Origin: a bacterium
Lineage (GTDB): Bacteria; Zhuqueibacterota; Zhuqueibacteria; Residuimicrobiales; Residuimicrobiaceae
Direction of reading: 5' to 3'
Assembly: GCA_029565685.1 (NCBI GenBank)
Contig: JAKQNR010000051.1
Span: forward strand, 32,550-96,549
Length of the DNA: 64,000 bases
Of this stretch, positions 52,869 to 62,163 are shown piece after piece; positions within the stretch are counted from its first letter, which is position 1, and every line of letters starts with the position of its first letter. A program made the position numbers and the translations under genes. Under the pieces are notes generated by a model, which had not been told where the DNA came from, ran no database searches, and saw only the letters and a program-made list of their open reading frames with translations.

Positions 52869-53630
52869 TCATCCCTGACCGGCGGCCCATAAAATCCCCC
52901 GCTTGGAAATTTCCAACGCCTCCGGCACATCGAAATCCTTAGCCACATGCCCCAGCGAGCTGTAGAACACCCGGCCTTTGCCATACATACGCTTCCACAC
53001 CACCGGCATCACCGTGCCCTCGATCCAGTAGGCATGTTCGCCGCTGAACCGGGTGGTGGCCAACACCTTGTTCGATGGATCCACATGCATGTAATACTGC
53101 TCAGAATGCATTTTAAAATCTTTTAATCCCTTGGTGACCGGATCGCGATGGTCTTTGATGTTCACCTCGTAATCGATCACGCCGCCGGGATGAGCCACCC
53201 ACTGGCCGCCGCACATGAACTGATAGTCGGTGTTTTCGCGAAACGAGTCGCACATACCGCCATGATGGCCGGCGATGCCGACACCCCCGGCCACTGCGGC
53301 CAGCAATCCCTTTTCCTGCTCTTTGCTGATCTTGCCCATGGTCCAGATCGGCACGATGACTGATAATGAGGCCATGAACTCTGGGTCGGTGTAGGAATCC
53401 AGCGTCTCGGAGACCGTGACCTGAAATCCCTGTGTTTTCAACCATGGGGCAAAGATCGCCGCGCACTTGTCCGGCTCATGGCCCATCCATCCGCCCCAGA
53501 CAATCAGCGCGGATTTCGCTTTATCCGCCCGGGTTTTGCTGAAAAGCGGAGTCGTCGTCAAACCGACCGTCAGGCCGGCTGCCAGAGTGGTGCCGAGAAA
53601 ATCTCTTCTGTTCATCTTTTGAATCGCCAT
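52869..53630 (-). CDS. ThuA-domain protein with Tat-type signal
   Basis: This is a 253-residue exported protein of the ThuA family, structurally a type-1 glutamine-amidotransferase-like fold linked to sugar metabolism. The N-terminus NRRDFLGTTLAAGLTVGL fits a twin-arginine signal. Conserved stretches are ALIVWGGWMGHEP, VAGGVGIAGHHGGMCDSF and the His-rich HSEQYYMHVDP, followed by VVWKRMYGKGRVFYSSLGHVAKDF. GAGGAG precedes the ATG at 53630; in-frame ATGs at 53651 and 53639 lack proper spacing. Similar proteins occur in FCB carbohydrate loci, but its reaction is not established. Confidence 0.85.
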   Translation of the reverse strand: MAIQKMNRRDFLGTTLAAGLTVGLTTTPLFSKTRADKAKSALIVWGGWMGHEPDKCAAIFAPWLKTQGFQVTVSETLDSYTDPEFMASLSVIVPIWTMGKISKEQEKGLLAAVAGGVGIAGHHGGMCDSFRENTDYQFMCGGQWVAHPGGVIDYEVNIKDHRDPVTKGLKDFKMHSEQYYMHVDPSNKVLATTRFSGEHAYWIEGTVMPVVWKRMYGKGRVFYSSLGHVAKDFDVPEALEISKRGILWAAGQG

Positions 53631-53851
53631 ATATAGCATCTCCTCTATCAAGCGGCCGATGGGATCATCGGATAGTTCGTAGCACGATGTCGATGGGTTT
53701 CGATTTGGCTATTTTAACAAAAAACCGTTAGATTCGCAAGCGGAAATCAACGAGGGATCGTCAGGTGGAATTCCAGCGAACGCGCGGGCTGCGAAAGGAA
53801 GCCGCGGCCACGCAGGAGGAAGAGCTGAGATCAGGCTGGGAGCCTTTCGGA

Positions 53852-54193
53852 TTATTGACTGAGTTTGTGCAGCTTTTCCAGCAGCGCCTTGACCTCGGTA
53901 GAGTCCAACTTTTCATCCTTTAGCACATTTTTGATTTCCCAGATGATCTCGCGGACCTCTGCGGAATCCAGCCGGCCTTGCTGAAATTTTGCCGCCAGCT
54001 TTTCGATATCTTGGTGCACTTGTTCTTTGGAAACCGAAGCCGGCAGCTCTTTCAGGATCAGGCCTTCCACCTGCGGCAGGCTTTTTTCGATCATCAGATT
54101 GGCCAATTTGGCCCGGTTCACATACAGGTAGGCGGCCGCCACCACGATCAGGATCAGCACTGTCAACCCCAGAAACATGAAGGCTTTTTTCAT
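53852..54193 (-). CDS. Small membrane-anchored protein
   Basis: This is a 113-residue protein with one N-terminal transmembrane segment (FLGLTVLILIVVAAAYLYV) and a charged, helical C-terminal part (EQVHQDIEKLAAKFQQG, LEKLHKL). It looks like a single-pass membrane protein with a periplasmic or cytoplasmic coiled helix. GGAGGA precedes the ATG. Function unknown; no homologue recognised. Confidence 0.65.
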   Translation of the reverse strand: MKKAFMFLGLTVLILIVVAAAYLYVNRAKLANLMIEKSLPQVEGLILKELPASVSKEQVHQDIEKLAAKFQQGRLDSAEVREIIWEIKNVLKDEKLDSTEVKALLEKLHKLSQ

Positions 54194-54305
54194 GGTTTTC
54201 CTCCTGATTCCTCAAACAGGGGGCTTCCGGCCCCGGTCAAGAATTTTAACGCCTAATTTGTTCAAATACAATAAAAAAATTAGCCGGCAGACCAATAAAA
54301 TTTAT

Positions 54306-54334
54306 TTGCATGTATGTTTTGTTTTTAGTATATT
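54306..54334 (+). promoter_or_regulatory. sigma70-like promoter for rpsU
   Basis: TTGCAT (54306-54311), 17 bases, then TATATT (54329-54334), about 50 bases before the rpsU ATG, in an AT-rich stretch. Confidence 0.6.
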
Positions 54335-54386
54335 AAAAAGCTATGTTTATCCTTATATCAGAATAAGAGAGGAGGTCGAATCTTTC

Positions 54387-54581
54387 ATGCCGGGCGTTCG
54401 GGTACGTGACAACGAAACGTTTGAAAAAGCATTGCGTCGCTTTACCAAAGCTTGCGAAAAAGCGGGTTTGATGTCGGATATTAAAAAGCATCAGCATTTT
54501 GAAAAACCCAGCGAGCGTAAAAAACGCAAAATCAATCAGGCTCGCCGCAAAATGCGCAAGCTGCAGATGATGGAAAGATAA
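54387..54581 (+). CDS. rpsU: 30S ribosomal protein S21
   Basis: This is a 64-residue basic protein of the small ribosomal subunit. MPGVRVRDNETFEKALRRF is the S21 start, followed by the family helix KACEKAGL, HFEKPSERKKRK and an Arg/Lys-rich tail. GGAGG lies correctly before the ATG at 54387. The gene is followed 36 bases later by the GatB/YqeY gene, an arrangement common across bacteria, and a good promoter precedes it. Confidence 0.96.
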   Translation: MPGVRVRDNETFEKALRRFTKACEKAGLMSDIKKHQHFEKPSERKKRKINQARRKMRKLQMMER

Positions 54582-54617
54582 TCCCATTTTTTCGCGACCA
54601 TCCGCGCGGAGGATTTG

Positions 54618-55064
54618 ATGAGCATTCTGGAACGGCTGACTGAAGATATGAAAGAGGCGATGAAAAGAGGGGATAAGGAGCGACTATCCACCATTCGTCT
54701 GCTGCGCGGTCAGATCAAGGATGCCGAGATCAATAAACGGGCCGCCCTGTCCGAAGAGGAAGAGCTGGCGGTGCTGACCAACGCCGCCAAAAAACGGAGG
54801 GAATCCATCGAGGCCTTTACCAACGCCCAGCGCGACGATCTGGCGGCAAAGGAAAAGTCTGAGCTGGAAGTGATTCAAACCTATCTGCCTTCGCCTCTGA
54901 GCAACGCAGAGATCGAAACCATCGTGCAACAGGCGCTCGTTGAAAGCGGTGCGCAGACGATCAAAGATCTCGGCAAGGTGATGCAGCTGGTGGCGCCTAA
55001 AACCAGGGGAAGAGCCGACGGCAAGATGGTGACGGATCTGGTTCGAAACAAACTGAGTCTTTAA
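54618..55064 (+). CDS. yqeY: GatB/YqeY domain protein
   Basis: This is a 148-residue helical protein of the YqeY family, which is related to the tail of the amidotransferase subunit GatB and may bind tRNA. Recognisable are LTEDMKEAMKRGDKERLSTIRLLRGQIKDAEI, AAKKRRESIEAF, and TIKDLGKVMQLVAP with the GRADGKMV end. GCGGAGGA precedes the ATG at 54618. The rpsU-yqeY pair is followed by a terminator-like hairpin. Confidence 0.9.
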   Translation: MSILERLTEDMKEAMKRGDKERLSTIRLLRGQIKDAEINKRAALSEEEELAVLTNAAKKRRESIEAFTNAQRDDLAAKEKSELEVIQTYLPSPLSNAEIETIVQQALVESGAQTIKDLGKVMQLVAPKTRGRADGKMVTDLVRNKLSL

Positions 55065-55086
55065 GACGAGTTGGTTGAAACCGAAG

Positions 55087-55121
55087 AAAGTGAATACGGC
55101 CGGAGCCCTATTCACTTTTTT
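55087..55121 (+). terminator. Terminator after yqeY
   Basis: AAAGTGAATA (55087-55096) and TATTCACTTT (55109-55118) form a 10-bp stem with a GC-rich loop and a T run to 55121, 23 bases after the yqeY stop. CvpA starts at 55167. Confidence 0.65.
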
Positions 55122-55166
55122 CATTTAATTTACCGGTCGGGCTTACGGCCGCTCGGGCGATGGTTT

Positions 55167-55706
55167 ATGAATGCCTTGGATGTCGTCATCTTTGTTGCGT
55201 TGGTTTATTTCGTTTATAAAGGAGCGCAGAACGGACTCATCGGCGAGCTGCTCGGCGTGACCGGCTGGCTGGTCGCTGCGATCCTTGCCCTGCGCTACGG
55301 CGCAGGGGCCTCCCACAGGTTGGAAAATTACCTGCAACTGCCGGATTTGGCGTACACCGTGTTAGGCTATGCCGCGGTGCTGTTGGCGGTCCGTTTGCTG
55401 TTGCAGATTCTGCTAGCCGGCCTGAGAAAAGGCATGGATCCCAAAACCCACGACTCGCTCAACAAGCTGCTGGGCGCGATCATCGGTTTTGCCAAGGGCG
55501 CTTTTCTGGTGAGCATCTTTGTGTTGGCGCTTTCCGTCATGCCGCTGGGCGAACGGGTGAAAAGCTACGAGCATCGTTCAAACCTGTTTCCGCACATGAA
55601 AAAGTTCGCCCAGGTGATTCTGCGCAATGTCGTCTATTTTGTTCCACAGACCAAACCCACTGCACCGGCTCCGGCCAAAGCGCCCACTGCAGCCAAACCT
55701 GCCTAG
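55167..55706 (+). CDS. CvpA family membrane protein
   Basis: This is a 179-residue inner-membrane protein of the CvpA family, linked in E. coli to colicin V production. The opening NALDVVIFVALVYFVYKGAQNGLIGELLGVTGWLVA contains the typical D-x-x-x-hydrophobic and Lys-Gly pattern, and three more hydrophobic segments follow, with a Pro/Ala/Lys-rich tail (KPTAPAPAKAPTAAKPA). The ATG at 55167 was chosen because the earlier in-frame region overlaps the terminator and is not hydrophobic. MutS2 follows 14 bases later. Confidence 0.83.
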   Translation: MNALDVVIFVALVYFVYKGAQNGLIGELLGVTGWLVAAILALRYGAGASHRLENYLQLPDLAYTVLGYAAVLLAVRLLLQILLAGLRKGMDPKTHDSLNKLLGAIIGFAKGAFLVSIFVLALSVMPLGERVKSYEHRSNLFPHMKKFAQVILRNVVYFVPQTKPTAPAPAKAPTAAKPA

Positions 55707-55720
55707 TTCGGATTTTTATC

Positions 55721-58075
55721 GTGCAAACTGTTTTACAAGTACTCGAATACGATCGCGTTCTGGAAAAGCTGGCAGGCCATGCCAACTCGGTTCTCGGAGC
55801 AGAGCTCTGCCTGGCCGTTCGGCCCATAAACGATGCGCAAGCGTTGCGTATCAGCTTGGCGCAGACCACGGAGCTGCGCGCGATCCTGGATTTTGATCAA
55901 GCCGTGCCCTTCTCTTCGTTCCCGGATCTGCGGCCGGTGTTGAAAAAGCTGGCGGTCATCGGCAGCTCGTTATCCGCTGAAGCGCTGGTGGCGGTGGGCC
56001 GCACCTGCCAACTGGTCCGGCGTCTGTCCCGCTATTTTGCCGGCCGGGAGGAAAAGATCCCTCATCTCAAAACGCTGACCTCAGAACTGTTGCCGCTGGA
56101 AAAATTAGAAAAAGAGATCAGCCGCTGCATCGACGAAGAGTCTTTTGACGTCCGCGATGAGGCCAGCGAAGCGCTCGCCTCCATCCGCCGGCAGATCATT
56201 CGCGCACAAGCCAACACCCGCCGCAAAATGGAGGGCATGGTCAAGTCCTTCAGCAGCCAGGGCGTACTGCAGGAAAATCTGATCACCATGCGCAACGGCC
56301 GCATGGTGCTGGTCATCAAGGACGAGTTCAAGCGCAAGGTGCAGGGCCTGGTCCACGACCGCTCTGCTTCGGGCCTGAGTTATTTTATCGAACCGTTCGA
56401 GACCGTAGAGGATAACAACCGTGTCCGCGAGCTGTTAGGGCAGGAGGCGGAGGAGATCGAACGCATTTTAGCCCGTCTTTCGGACCTGGCGCGCTCGCAT
56501 CTGCAGACGCTGCAGAGCAATTTTTATCTGCTCGGCCAGTTGGACCTGGTCTATGCTAAGGCAGCCTTTTCCCGCACGCTGCAGGCGCTGGAGCCGGAGA
56601 TCGTGGAGCAGACTTTTATCTATCTCGCCCAGGCGCGGCATCCGCTGCTGCTGTTGCGCATGGGCGCTGCGGCGGTCACGCCCATGCAGATCGAGTTGGG
56701 TCGCGAGAACTGCACCGTGATCATCAGCGGTCCCAACGCCGGCGGCAAGACGGTGGCGCTCAAGACCGTGGGCCTACTGGTGCTGATGGCGCGCAGCGGT
56801 TTGCACATTCCCGCATCACCGCTGTCCCAGATCGGCTCCATCGATCGCGTGTTCGCCGTGATCGGCGATCAGCAATCCATTGAAGCGGATCTGTCCACCT
56901 TTTCCTCCCATCTTTTGTCCCTGAAAGAGATCGATGAGCAGGCCGACCGGCAAAGCCTGGTGCTGGTGGATGAAATCGGCGCCGGAACGGATCCGGAGGA
57001 AGGCATGGCGCTGGCCACCGCTTTGTTGAAAAAATTGACCGCTCTCGGCGCCCTGTCCATGGTCACGACCCATCACAGCGTGCTTAAAACCTTTGCCTAT
57101 CAAAATGAAAAGACCGTCAACGCCTCCATGGAGTTTGATCTGACCACGCTCAAACCCACCTATCGTTTTCGCATCGGCATTCCGGGGTCCAGCTATGCCT
57201 TTGAGATCGCCCGACGCATCGGCGTTTCCGAGCAGCTGATCGCCGAATCGCGCAGTCTGGTGGGAGCGCAGAAGGACCGGTTGGAGGGGTTGATCCTGGA
57301 ATTGGAAGCCAAGATTCAGCGGCATCAGAAGCTGGCGGAAGCGGCTGATCTCAAAGAGGCCGAGTACCGCGGCTTGGCCAAGCTCTATCACGAACGCACT
57401 GAGACGTTGCGCAAAGAGGAGAAACAGCTCAAACGCAAGGCGGCTGAGGAGGCGCAGCAGATCCTGGCCTCCGCTAACAGCACGGTCGAACAGATCATTC
57501 GGGAGATCAAGAACGCTCAGGCGGAGACTGCGGCGATCCGCGCCGGCAAACAGGCGCTGGCGGAACAGCGGAGGCAGGTGGAAAAAATCGTCGAACAGAC
57601 CCGCGAAGAACCGGTGATACACAACGGTGAAATTAAAGTGGGCGACCGGGTGTTGTGGAGAGGGATCGCCAGTCCGGCGGTCATGATCTCTGAACCGGAT
57701 AAACAGGGCCGGGTCCTGCTTCAGGCCGACGGCTTGAAACTGAAAGCGCCTTTTAATGAATTGACGCCGGCCACCCGTTCCGAACTGAGACGGGCCGGTT
57801 CCGTACGCCTGCAGCTGGATAAACCGCAGGGCTTCAAGACCGAGCTGGACCTGCGCGGTATGCGTGCTGACGAAGCGCTGGAGAACGTGGAGCGGTTTTT
57901 CGATGAGGCGTTGTTGGCTGGCTTTCATGAATTGCGCATCATTCACGGCAAGGGCGCAGGCAAACTGCGCAGCGCCATCAAGGAGTATCTGCGCACGCAT
58001 CCGGCGGTCAAACAGTCTCGCCTCGGCAACTGGAACGAAGGCGATTCGGGCGTGACGGTCGTGGAGTTGAAATAA
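55721..58075 (+). CDS. mutS2: Endonuclease MutS2
   Basis: This is a 784-residue ATPase and nuclease that suppresses recombination and rescues stalled ribosomes in some bacteria. The core has Walker A GPNAGGKT near residue 338, Walker B VDEIGAGTDPEEG near 414 and THHSVLKTFA. A coiled region follows (about 530-620). The C-terminal Smr domain starts near 709 with LDLRGMRADEALENVERF and has HGKGAGKLR and SGVTVVEL. Start is GTG at 55721. The length is typical. It leads the run to the inositol monophosphatase gene, 15 bases later. Confidence 0.94.
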   Translation: MQTVLQVLEYDRVLEKLAGHANSVLGAELCLAVRPINDAQALRISLAQTTELRAILDFDQAVPFSSFPDLRPVLKKLAVIGSSLSAEALVAVGRTCQLVRRLSRYFAGREEKIPHLKTLTSELLPLEKLEKEISRCIDEESFDVRDEASEALASIRRQIIRAQANTRRKMEGMVKSFSSQGVLQENLITMRNGRMVLVIKDEFKRKVQGLVHDRSASGLSYFIEPFETVEDNNRVRELLGQEAEEIERILARLSDLARSHLQTLQSNFYLLGQLDLVYAKAAFSRTLQALEPEIVEQTFIYLAQARHPLLLLRMGAAAVTPMQIELGRENCTVIISGPNAGGKTVALKTVGLLVLMARSGLHIPASPLSQIGSIDRVFAVIGDQQSIEADLSTFSSHLLSLKEIDEQADRQSLVLVDEIGAGTDPEEGMALATALLKKLTALGALSMVTTHHSVLKTFAYQNEKTVNASMEFDLTTLKPTYRFRIGIPGSSYAFEIARRIGVSEQLIAESRSLVGAQKDRLEGLILELEAKIQRHQKLAEAADLKEAEYRGLAKLYHERTETLRKEEKQLKRKAAEEAQQILASANSTVEQIIREIKNAQAETAAIRAGKQALAEQRRQVEKIVEQTREEPVIHNGEIKVGDRVLWRGIASPAVMISEPDKQGRVLLQADGLKLKAPFNELTPATRSELRRAGSVRLQLDKPQGFKTELDLRGMRADEALENVERFFDEALLAGFHELRIIHGKGAGKLRSAIKEYLRTHPAVKQSRLGNWNEGDSGVTVVELK

Positions 58076-58090
58076 CGAAATGGGAAAAAG

Positions 58091-58897
58091 TTGAAAGCAC
58101 TGGTCAAAGAAAAAGAGATCGCCGTCAAAGCGGCGCTGGCTGCCGGCGTGTTGTTGCGCCGTCATCTGGGCAAATTGCAGGATAAAGACATCGACACCAA
58201 GAAACGATTCGACTACGTCACTGTGGTGGACAAACAGTCCGAGACGTTGATCGTCGAAACCATTCGCCGTGCCTTTCCCAAGCACAAATTTTTCGCCGAA
58301 GAAATCCATCGCGACGAGCGCGGCGGCTTTCGCTGGATCATCGATCCATTGGACGGCACCACCAATTTCATTCATTCTGTGCCCGCCTTCGCCGTCTCCA
58401 TCGGCTTGGAACTGGATCAGGAGATCGTGCTGGGCGTGGTCTATGATCCCATGCGCAAAGAGCTGTTCGTGGCAGAAAAGGGACACGGCGCTTTTTTGAA
58501 CAATCAGCCGATGCATGTCTCCGCCGTTTGCCAGCCGGAGCGATGTCTGTTGGCCACCGGTTTTCCCTTTCGTTCCCAGGAACATCTCGATGAGTATCTG
58601 CTCTCTTTTCGTAAACTGGTCGTACGAATGAGCGGCATCCGCCGCATCGGCGCTGTGGCGCTGGATTTCGCCTGGCTGGCGGCCGGACGATATGAGGGCT
58701 TTTGGGAGATGGGTCTATCGCCCTGGGACGCGGCCGCCGGCTCGCTGCTCATTCAGGAAGCGGGCGGCCAGTTCACCGATTTTTCCGGCGGACAGGAGGG
58801 CGTTTGGACCGGCAATGTGGTCGCTTCCAACGGATTGATCCATTCCGAACTGCTGCAGATCATTCGGGAGGCGTTCAGCGGGACCCTGCCCCGATGA
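58091..58897 (+). CDS. suhB: Inositol monophosphatase family protein
   Basis: This is a 268-residue Mg-dependent phosphatase. Signature motifs are FAEEIH, IIDPLDGTTNFIHSVP near residue 86, and SPWDAAAGSLLIQEAGG near 212, carrying the metal-binding Glu and Asp residues. It hydrolyses inositol 1-phosphate or related substrates; SuhB-like proteins also act on antitermination. The start is TTG at 58091, the only in-frame option near MutS2. Its TGA overlaps the next ATG. Confidence 0.9.
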   Translation: MKALVKEKEIAVKAALAAGVLLRRHLGKLQDKDIDTKKRFDYVTVVDKQSETLIVETIRRAFPKHKFFAEEIHRDERGGFRWIIDPLDGTTNFIHSVPAFAVSIGLELDQEIVLGVVYDPMRKELFVAEKGHGAFLNNQPMHVSAVCQPERCLLATGFPFRSQEHLDEYLLSFRKLVVRMSGIRRIGAVALDFAWLAAGRYEGFWEMGLSPWDAAAGSLLIQEAGGQFTDFSGGQEGVWTGNVVASNGLIHSELLQIIREAFSGTLPR

Positions 58898-59331
58898 GCC
58901 GATTCCTGCGCATCTCGCTCTATCTGGTCCTGTTGGCCGGCCTGATCTGGTACGGCCGAACTCGAGATCCCCGGGTCACTCTGGCCATGTGTCTGGCAGA
59001 GCCGGAAAAGTATCACGGTACGCGCATCGAAGTGGCTAACGAGACCATCGTGCAGCAACTCTTCAACGATGGTTTTACCATACGCTATCTCGGCAAGACG
59101 GTGACCGTCATCGGCGACCCCACCGGCTTGCGGCCCAACGAGTTCCTCTCCATGATCGCTGTCTTTGATCGATCCGGTCGACTGCTGCTCGAAAAAAAAC
59201 ACCTGGCGCTCTACCGACGATGGAAGATCTGGGTCTCAGTGCCTCCGGTTCTCCTTTTTCTCATTTTTTTTCTCCGCCGCTACCGGCTTGACCTGTCCAC
59301 GCTGCAATGGCAGGAGGCGGACCGTGCCTGA
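58894..59331 (+). CDS. Small two-pass membrane protein with OB-like middle
   Basis: This is a 145-residue protein. A hydrophobic N-terminus (ISLYLVLLAGLIWYG) and a second segment near residue 112-128 (IWVSVPPVLLFLIFFL) flank a beta-rich region with EPEKYHGTRIEVANE and TIRYLGKTVTVIG, suggesting an OB-type fold facing the periplasm. I do not recognise a family. The ATG overlaps the stop of the phosphatase (ATGA), and the YdjM-like gene begins inside its end, so the three are coupled. Confidence 0.7.
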   Translation: MSRFLRISLYLVLLAGLIWYGRTRDPRVTLAMCLAEPEKYHGTRIEVANETIVQQLFNDGFTIRYLGKTVTVIGDPTGLRPNEFLSMIAVFDRSGRLLLEKKHLALYRRWKIWVSVPPVLLFLIFFLRRYRLDLSTLQWQEADRA

Positions 59332-59779
59332 TCTGATCACGCATAGCGCTTTCGCCTACGCGCTGACCCGCTCGCAGCGTTTTGACCGGTTTCGCGTGAT
59401 CTTTTATCTTGGCACTGTTTTACCGGATGTGATCACACGGCCGTTTTACATCATCAATCCTCATTTATATCCCTACACCGTGGCTGTGCATACGCCGCTT
59501 TTCATGATTCTTTTCTGTCTGCTGGCCGCCGAGTTTTTTATCGAGCCGCTGCGCAAGCCCGTGCGCCTTTATCTGCTCGCCGGAGTTTTCCTCCATCTCT
59601 TTCTCGATTTTTTTCAGCGCCATATCGAGAGCGGATATCTGTGGCTGTTTCCTTTTTCCTGGAAGACTTTTGAGATCGGCTTGTTCTGGCCCGAGACTCC
59701 GTTGATGCTCGCACCGCTGTGGCTGACTCTGATCGCTGCGTATGAAGCCATCCGTCTGCTGCGCAAAAAATCTGATTGA
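59324..59779 (+). CDS. Membrane metal-dependent hydrolase-like protein (YdjM family)
   Basis: This is a 151-residue inner-membrane protein of the YdjM/DUF457 type. Metal-ligand-like residues are in LITHSAFAYAL (His), LGTVLPDVITRP (Asp), and LHLFLDFFQRH (His-x-x-x-Asp). Several hydrophobic segments are visible (TPLFMILFCLLAAEFFI, LTLIAAYEAIRLL). The start is GTG at 59324 after CAGGAGG, overlapping the previous gene by 8 bases. The family's substrate is unknown. Confidence 0.78.
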   Translation: MPDLITHSAFAYALTRSQRFDRFRVIFYLGTVLPDVITRPFYIINPHLYPYTVAVHTPLFMILFCLLAAEFFIEPLRKPVRLYLLAGVFLHLFLDFFQRHIESGYLWLFPFSWKTFEIGLFWPETPLMLAPLWLTLIAAYEAIRLLRKKSD

Positions 59780-59882
59780 CTCGCGTTTCCCCTCCATAAA
59801 ATCCTTGATTTTCGTCCGCCGTTTGAGTAGTTTAGCGTGAATGGCGGTGTGACAGACGGCGAAGAAAGTAAAGGCGCATTGC

Positions 59883-61040
59883 ATGGATTTCAGTTTCTAT
59901 ACCTCCCATGAGATCATCTTCGGCAGAGGCAAGATCGCCCAATTGCCGGAAATCGCCGGCCGTTTCGGCCGCCGCGTCCTGCTGATCAGCCGAGGCCGTT
60001 TTATGCAGGAATCAGGATGCTTGGAACGGATCAAACAGGCGATGAAAAGCCGCCAGCTGGAGATGCTGGATCATACTTTGCCAGCCGGTGAGCCCACCGT
60101 GACCGAGGTGGATGAAACCGCCAATCTGGCGCGTGAGTTGACGCCGGACGTAATCGTGGGACTTGGCGGCGGCAGCAGCATCGATACAGCCAAGGCCGCG
60201 GCCGGCATGGCCGTTCATCCCGGCAGCGTCGCTGATTATCTCGAAGGCGTCGGCTCCCTGCGCATCAAAAAGCCCGGTATCCCTTTGATCGCCATACCCA
60301 CTACCGCCGGCACGGGCGCCGAGGTGACTAAAAACGCAGTGATCTCGGGCGTTATGGAAAAATACAAGAAAAGCCTGCGCAGCTCTCATCTGGTCAGCCG
60401 CATCGCTCTGCTCGATCCGGAACTCACCTACACCATGCCCGCATCGTTGACCGCAGAGACCGGCATGGACGCGTTCACCCAATTGGTCGAATCCTTTATT
60501 TCCAATAAAGCGCAGCCTATTCCACAGGCGCTGGCTCTCTATGGCATCAAACTGGTGGATAAATATCTGGCCGTCGCCGTCCGTCACCCCGACGATCCGG
60601 AGGCGCGGGAGGCCATGCAACTGGCCGCGCTGCTCAGCGGCATGGCCCTGGCCAACTCGGGATTGGGCGCAGCCCATGGCATCGCTGCGGCGCTGGGCGC
60701 TCTCTGTCACATTCCCCACGGCCGCGCCTGCGCCGTGCTGCTGCCCCATGTACTCGAGTTCAATCTGCCCTCCTGCATCACCGCCTACAGCCGCCTCTAC
60801 AGCCAACTCTCCGACTTTACCGTGGACAGCGAACTGGCGGCCGCCGAAGCGTTTGTTACGCGCGTGGATCGCCTGACTCGCGAGATTAACATTCCCAAAG
60901 CGTTCAGCGCGGAGGAGGTGCCCGCGGATCAGCTGCCCGAACTAGCCAAGGCCTCTTTCGGCTCCAGCATGAGCGGCAACCCGGCTGCCATGAACGATTA
61001 TGATGTAGAAAAAATACTCCGCAAGGTAACCGCAAAATAA
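59883..61040 (+). CDS. Iron-containing alcohol dehydrogenase
   Basis: This is a 385-residue group III NAD(P)-dependent dehydrogenase. The N-terminus SFYTSHEIIFGRGKIAQLPE is typical, GLGGGSSIDTAKA is the cofactor-binding turn, IPTTAGTGAEVTKNAVI follows, and the iron-binding residues lie in DAFTQLVE, GAAHGIAAALGA and IPHGRACAVLLP. It reduces aldehydes or oxidises alcohols such as ethanol, butanol or propanediol; the substrate cannot be told. The M20 gene begins two bases after its stop. Confidence 0.92.
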   Translation: MDFSFYTSHEIIFGRGKIAQLPEIAGRFGRRVLLISRGRFMQESGCLERIKQAMKSRQLEMLDHTLPAGEPTVTEVDETANLARELTPDVIVGLGGGSSIDTAKAAAGMAVHPGSVADYLEGVGSLRIKKPGIPLIAIPTTAGTGAEVTKNAVISGVMEKYKKSLRSSHLVSRIALLDPELTYTMPASLTAETGMDAFTQLVESFISNKAQPIPQALALYGIKLVDKYLAVAVRHPDDPEAREAMQLAALLSGMALANSGLGAAHGIAAALGALCHIPHGRACAVLLPHVLEFNLPSCITAYSRLYSQLSDFTVDSELAAAEAFVTRVDRLTREINIPKAFSAEEVPADQLPELAKASFGSSMSGNPAAMNDYDVEKILRKVTAK

Positions 61041-61041
61041 A

Positions 61042-62163
61042 ATGCTCTCTGTCGTCGACCTCGCGGGTGAGCTGGTGCGCATCAACTCCGTCTCACCCAA
61101 AACAAGAACCTCAACGCAAAATTCCGGTGAAATCGCGCTGGCTCATTGGCTGTCCGATTATTTGCAGCAGAATGATTTTATCGTCGAGATGCAGCCGGTG
61201 GCGGGTCAGCGCGCCAATCTGATCGCACGGCCGCGCCGCTTTCTCGCCGACCGTCCCACTTTGGCGCTGGAAGCGCATATGGACACGGTGGATGTTCAGG
61301 GTATGACCGTGTCTCCCTTTGCCGCCGAGATCCGTGATGGCGCGTTGTGGGGTCGCGGCAGCTGCGACGTCAAGGGAACGCTGGCGGCCATGGTCACCGC
61401 TGCGCTGCGGTGGCATCACCGTGAATCCGCGCCTGATCTCAACGTCATGGTGCTGGCCGCCATGGGCGAAGAGATGGGCACCCTGGGCAGCCAGGCGCTG
61501 GCGAAACAGCGGTGGCCCTTTCGCAGCGTGCTGGTGGGCGAACCCACGGATCTTCAGCCGGTTGTCGCCCACAAGGGGCTGTGGCGCCTGTCCGTGGAAA
61601 CTTTTGGCAAGGCCTGCCACTCCAGCAGACCGGAGGAGGGCGTCAACGCCATCGAGAGCATGTTCCGCCTGCAGGAAAAAATCTTGCACAAGCTGGCGCC
61701 GGCGTTCGCGGCCAATGGCGAAAACACCCTGAGCATGACCACGCTGCACAGCGGTTCCATGATCAATATCATACCGGATCACGCCTGTCTGGAGATCGAC
61801 GCCCGCTTTACCGCCGACACCGAGGTCGAAGCGCATTGGCAGGCTTGGCAGTCCGCCCTGGCCGGAAATGCGGCCAGGCTGACGGAACTGGAGCGCAAGC
61901 CCGCTTTTTCCAGCCGGCCGGATTCGCCGTTGTTGTCCGCGCTGCAGCGTGCGGCGGAAAAGCATGGCGCGGCCTTTCAACCGCGCAGCGAACGCTATTA
62001 CTCGGACGCCGGCCATTTCTCCGCCGCCGGCTATGACGCGATTATCTGGGGTGCCGGCGACATTCGTCAGGCGCACACCGTGGACGAGCACATTCCCCTG
62101 CAACAGCTGCACCTCGCGGTGGACCAGCTGCTGACCCTGTTTGAACAATACGGCCGCCTGTAG
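61042..62163 (+). CDS. M20 family metallopeptidase (ArgE/DapE-like)
   Basis: This is a 373-residue cytoplasmic zinc hydrolase. Metal ligands are visible in LEAHMDTVDV (His, Asp), GRGSCDVKGT (Asp) and AAMGEEMGT (Glu-Glu), with the dimerisation domain between about 180 and 290, and the final metal His in the AHTVDEHIPLQQL region. Family members include acetylornithine deacetylase, succinyl-diaminopimelate desuccinylase and carboxypeptidase G2. The substrate is not clear. It lies between the alcohol dehydrogenase and the radical-SAM gene with almost no gaps. Confidence 0.9.
   Translation: MLSVVDLAGELVRINSVSPKTRTSTQNSGEIALAHWLSDYLQQNDFIVEMQPVAGQRANLIARPRRFLADRPTLALEAHMDTVDVQGMTVSPFAAEIRDGALWGRGSCDVKGTLAAMVTAALRWHHRESAPDLNVMVLAAMGEEMGTLGSQALAKQRWPFRSVLVGEPTDLQPVVAHKGLWRLSVETFGKACHSSRPEEGVNAIESMFRLQEKILHKLAPAFAANGENTLSMTTLHSGSMINIIPDHACLEIDARFTADTEVEAHWQAWQSALAGNAARLTELERKPAFSSRPDSPLLSALQRAAEKHGAAFQPRSERYYSDAGHFSAAGYDAIIWGAGDIRQAHTVDEHIPLQQLHLAVDQLLTLFEQYGRL

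Noticed and set aside
56816..58585. A 589-codon minus-strand frame opposite mutS2
   Set aside because: MutS2 and the phosphatase have clear motifs on the plus strand; the antisense frame has none.
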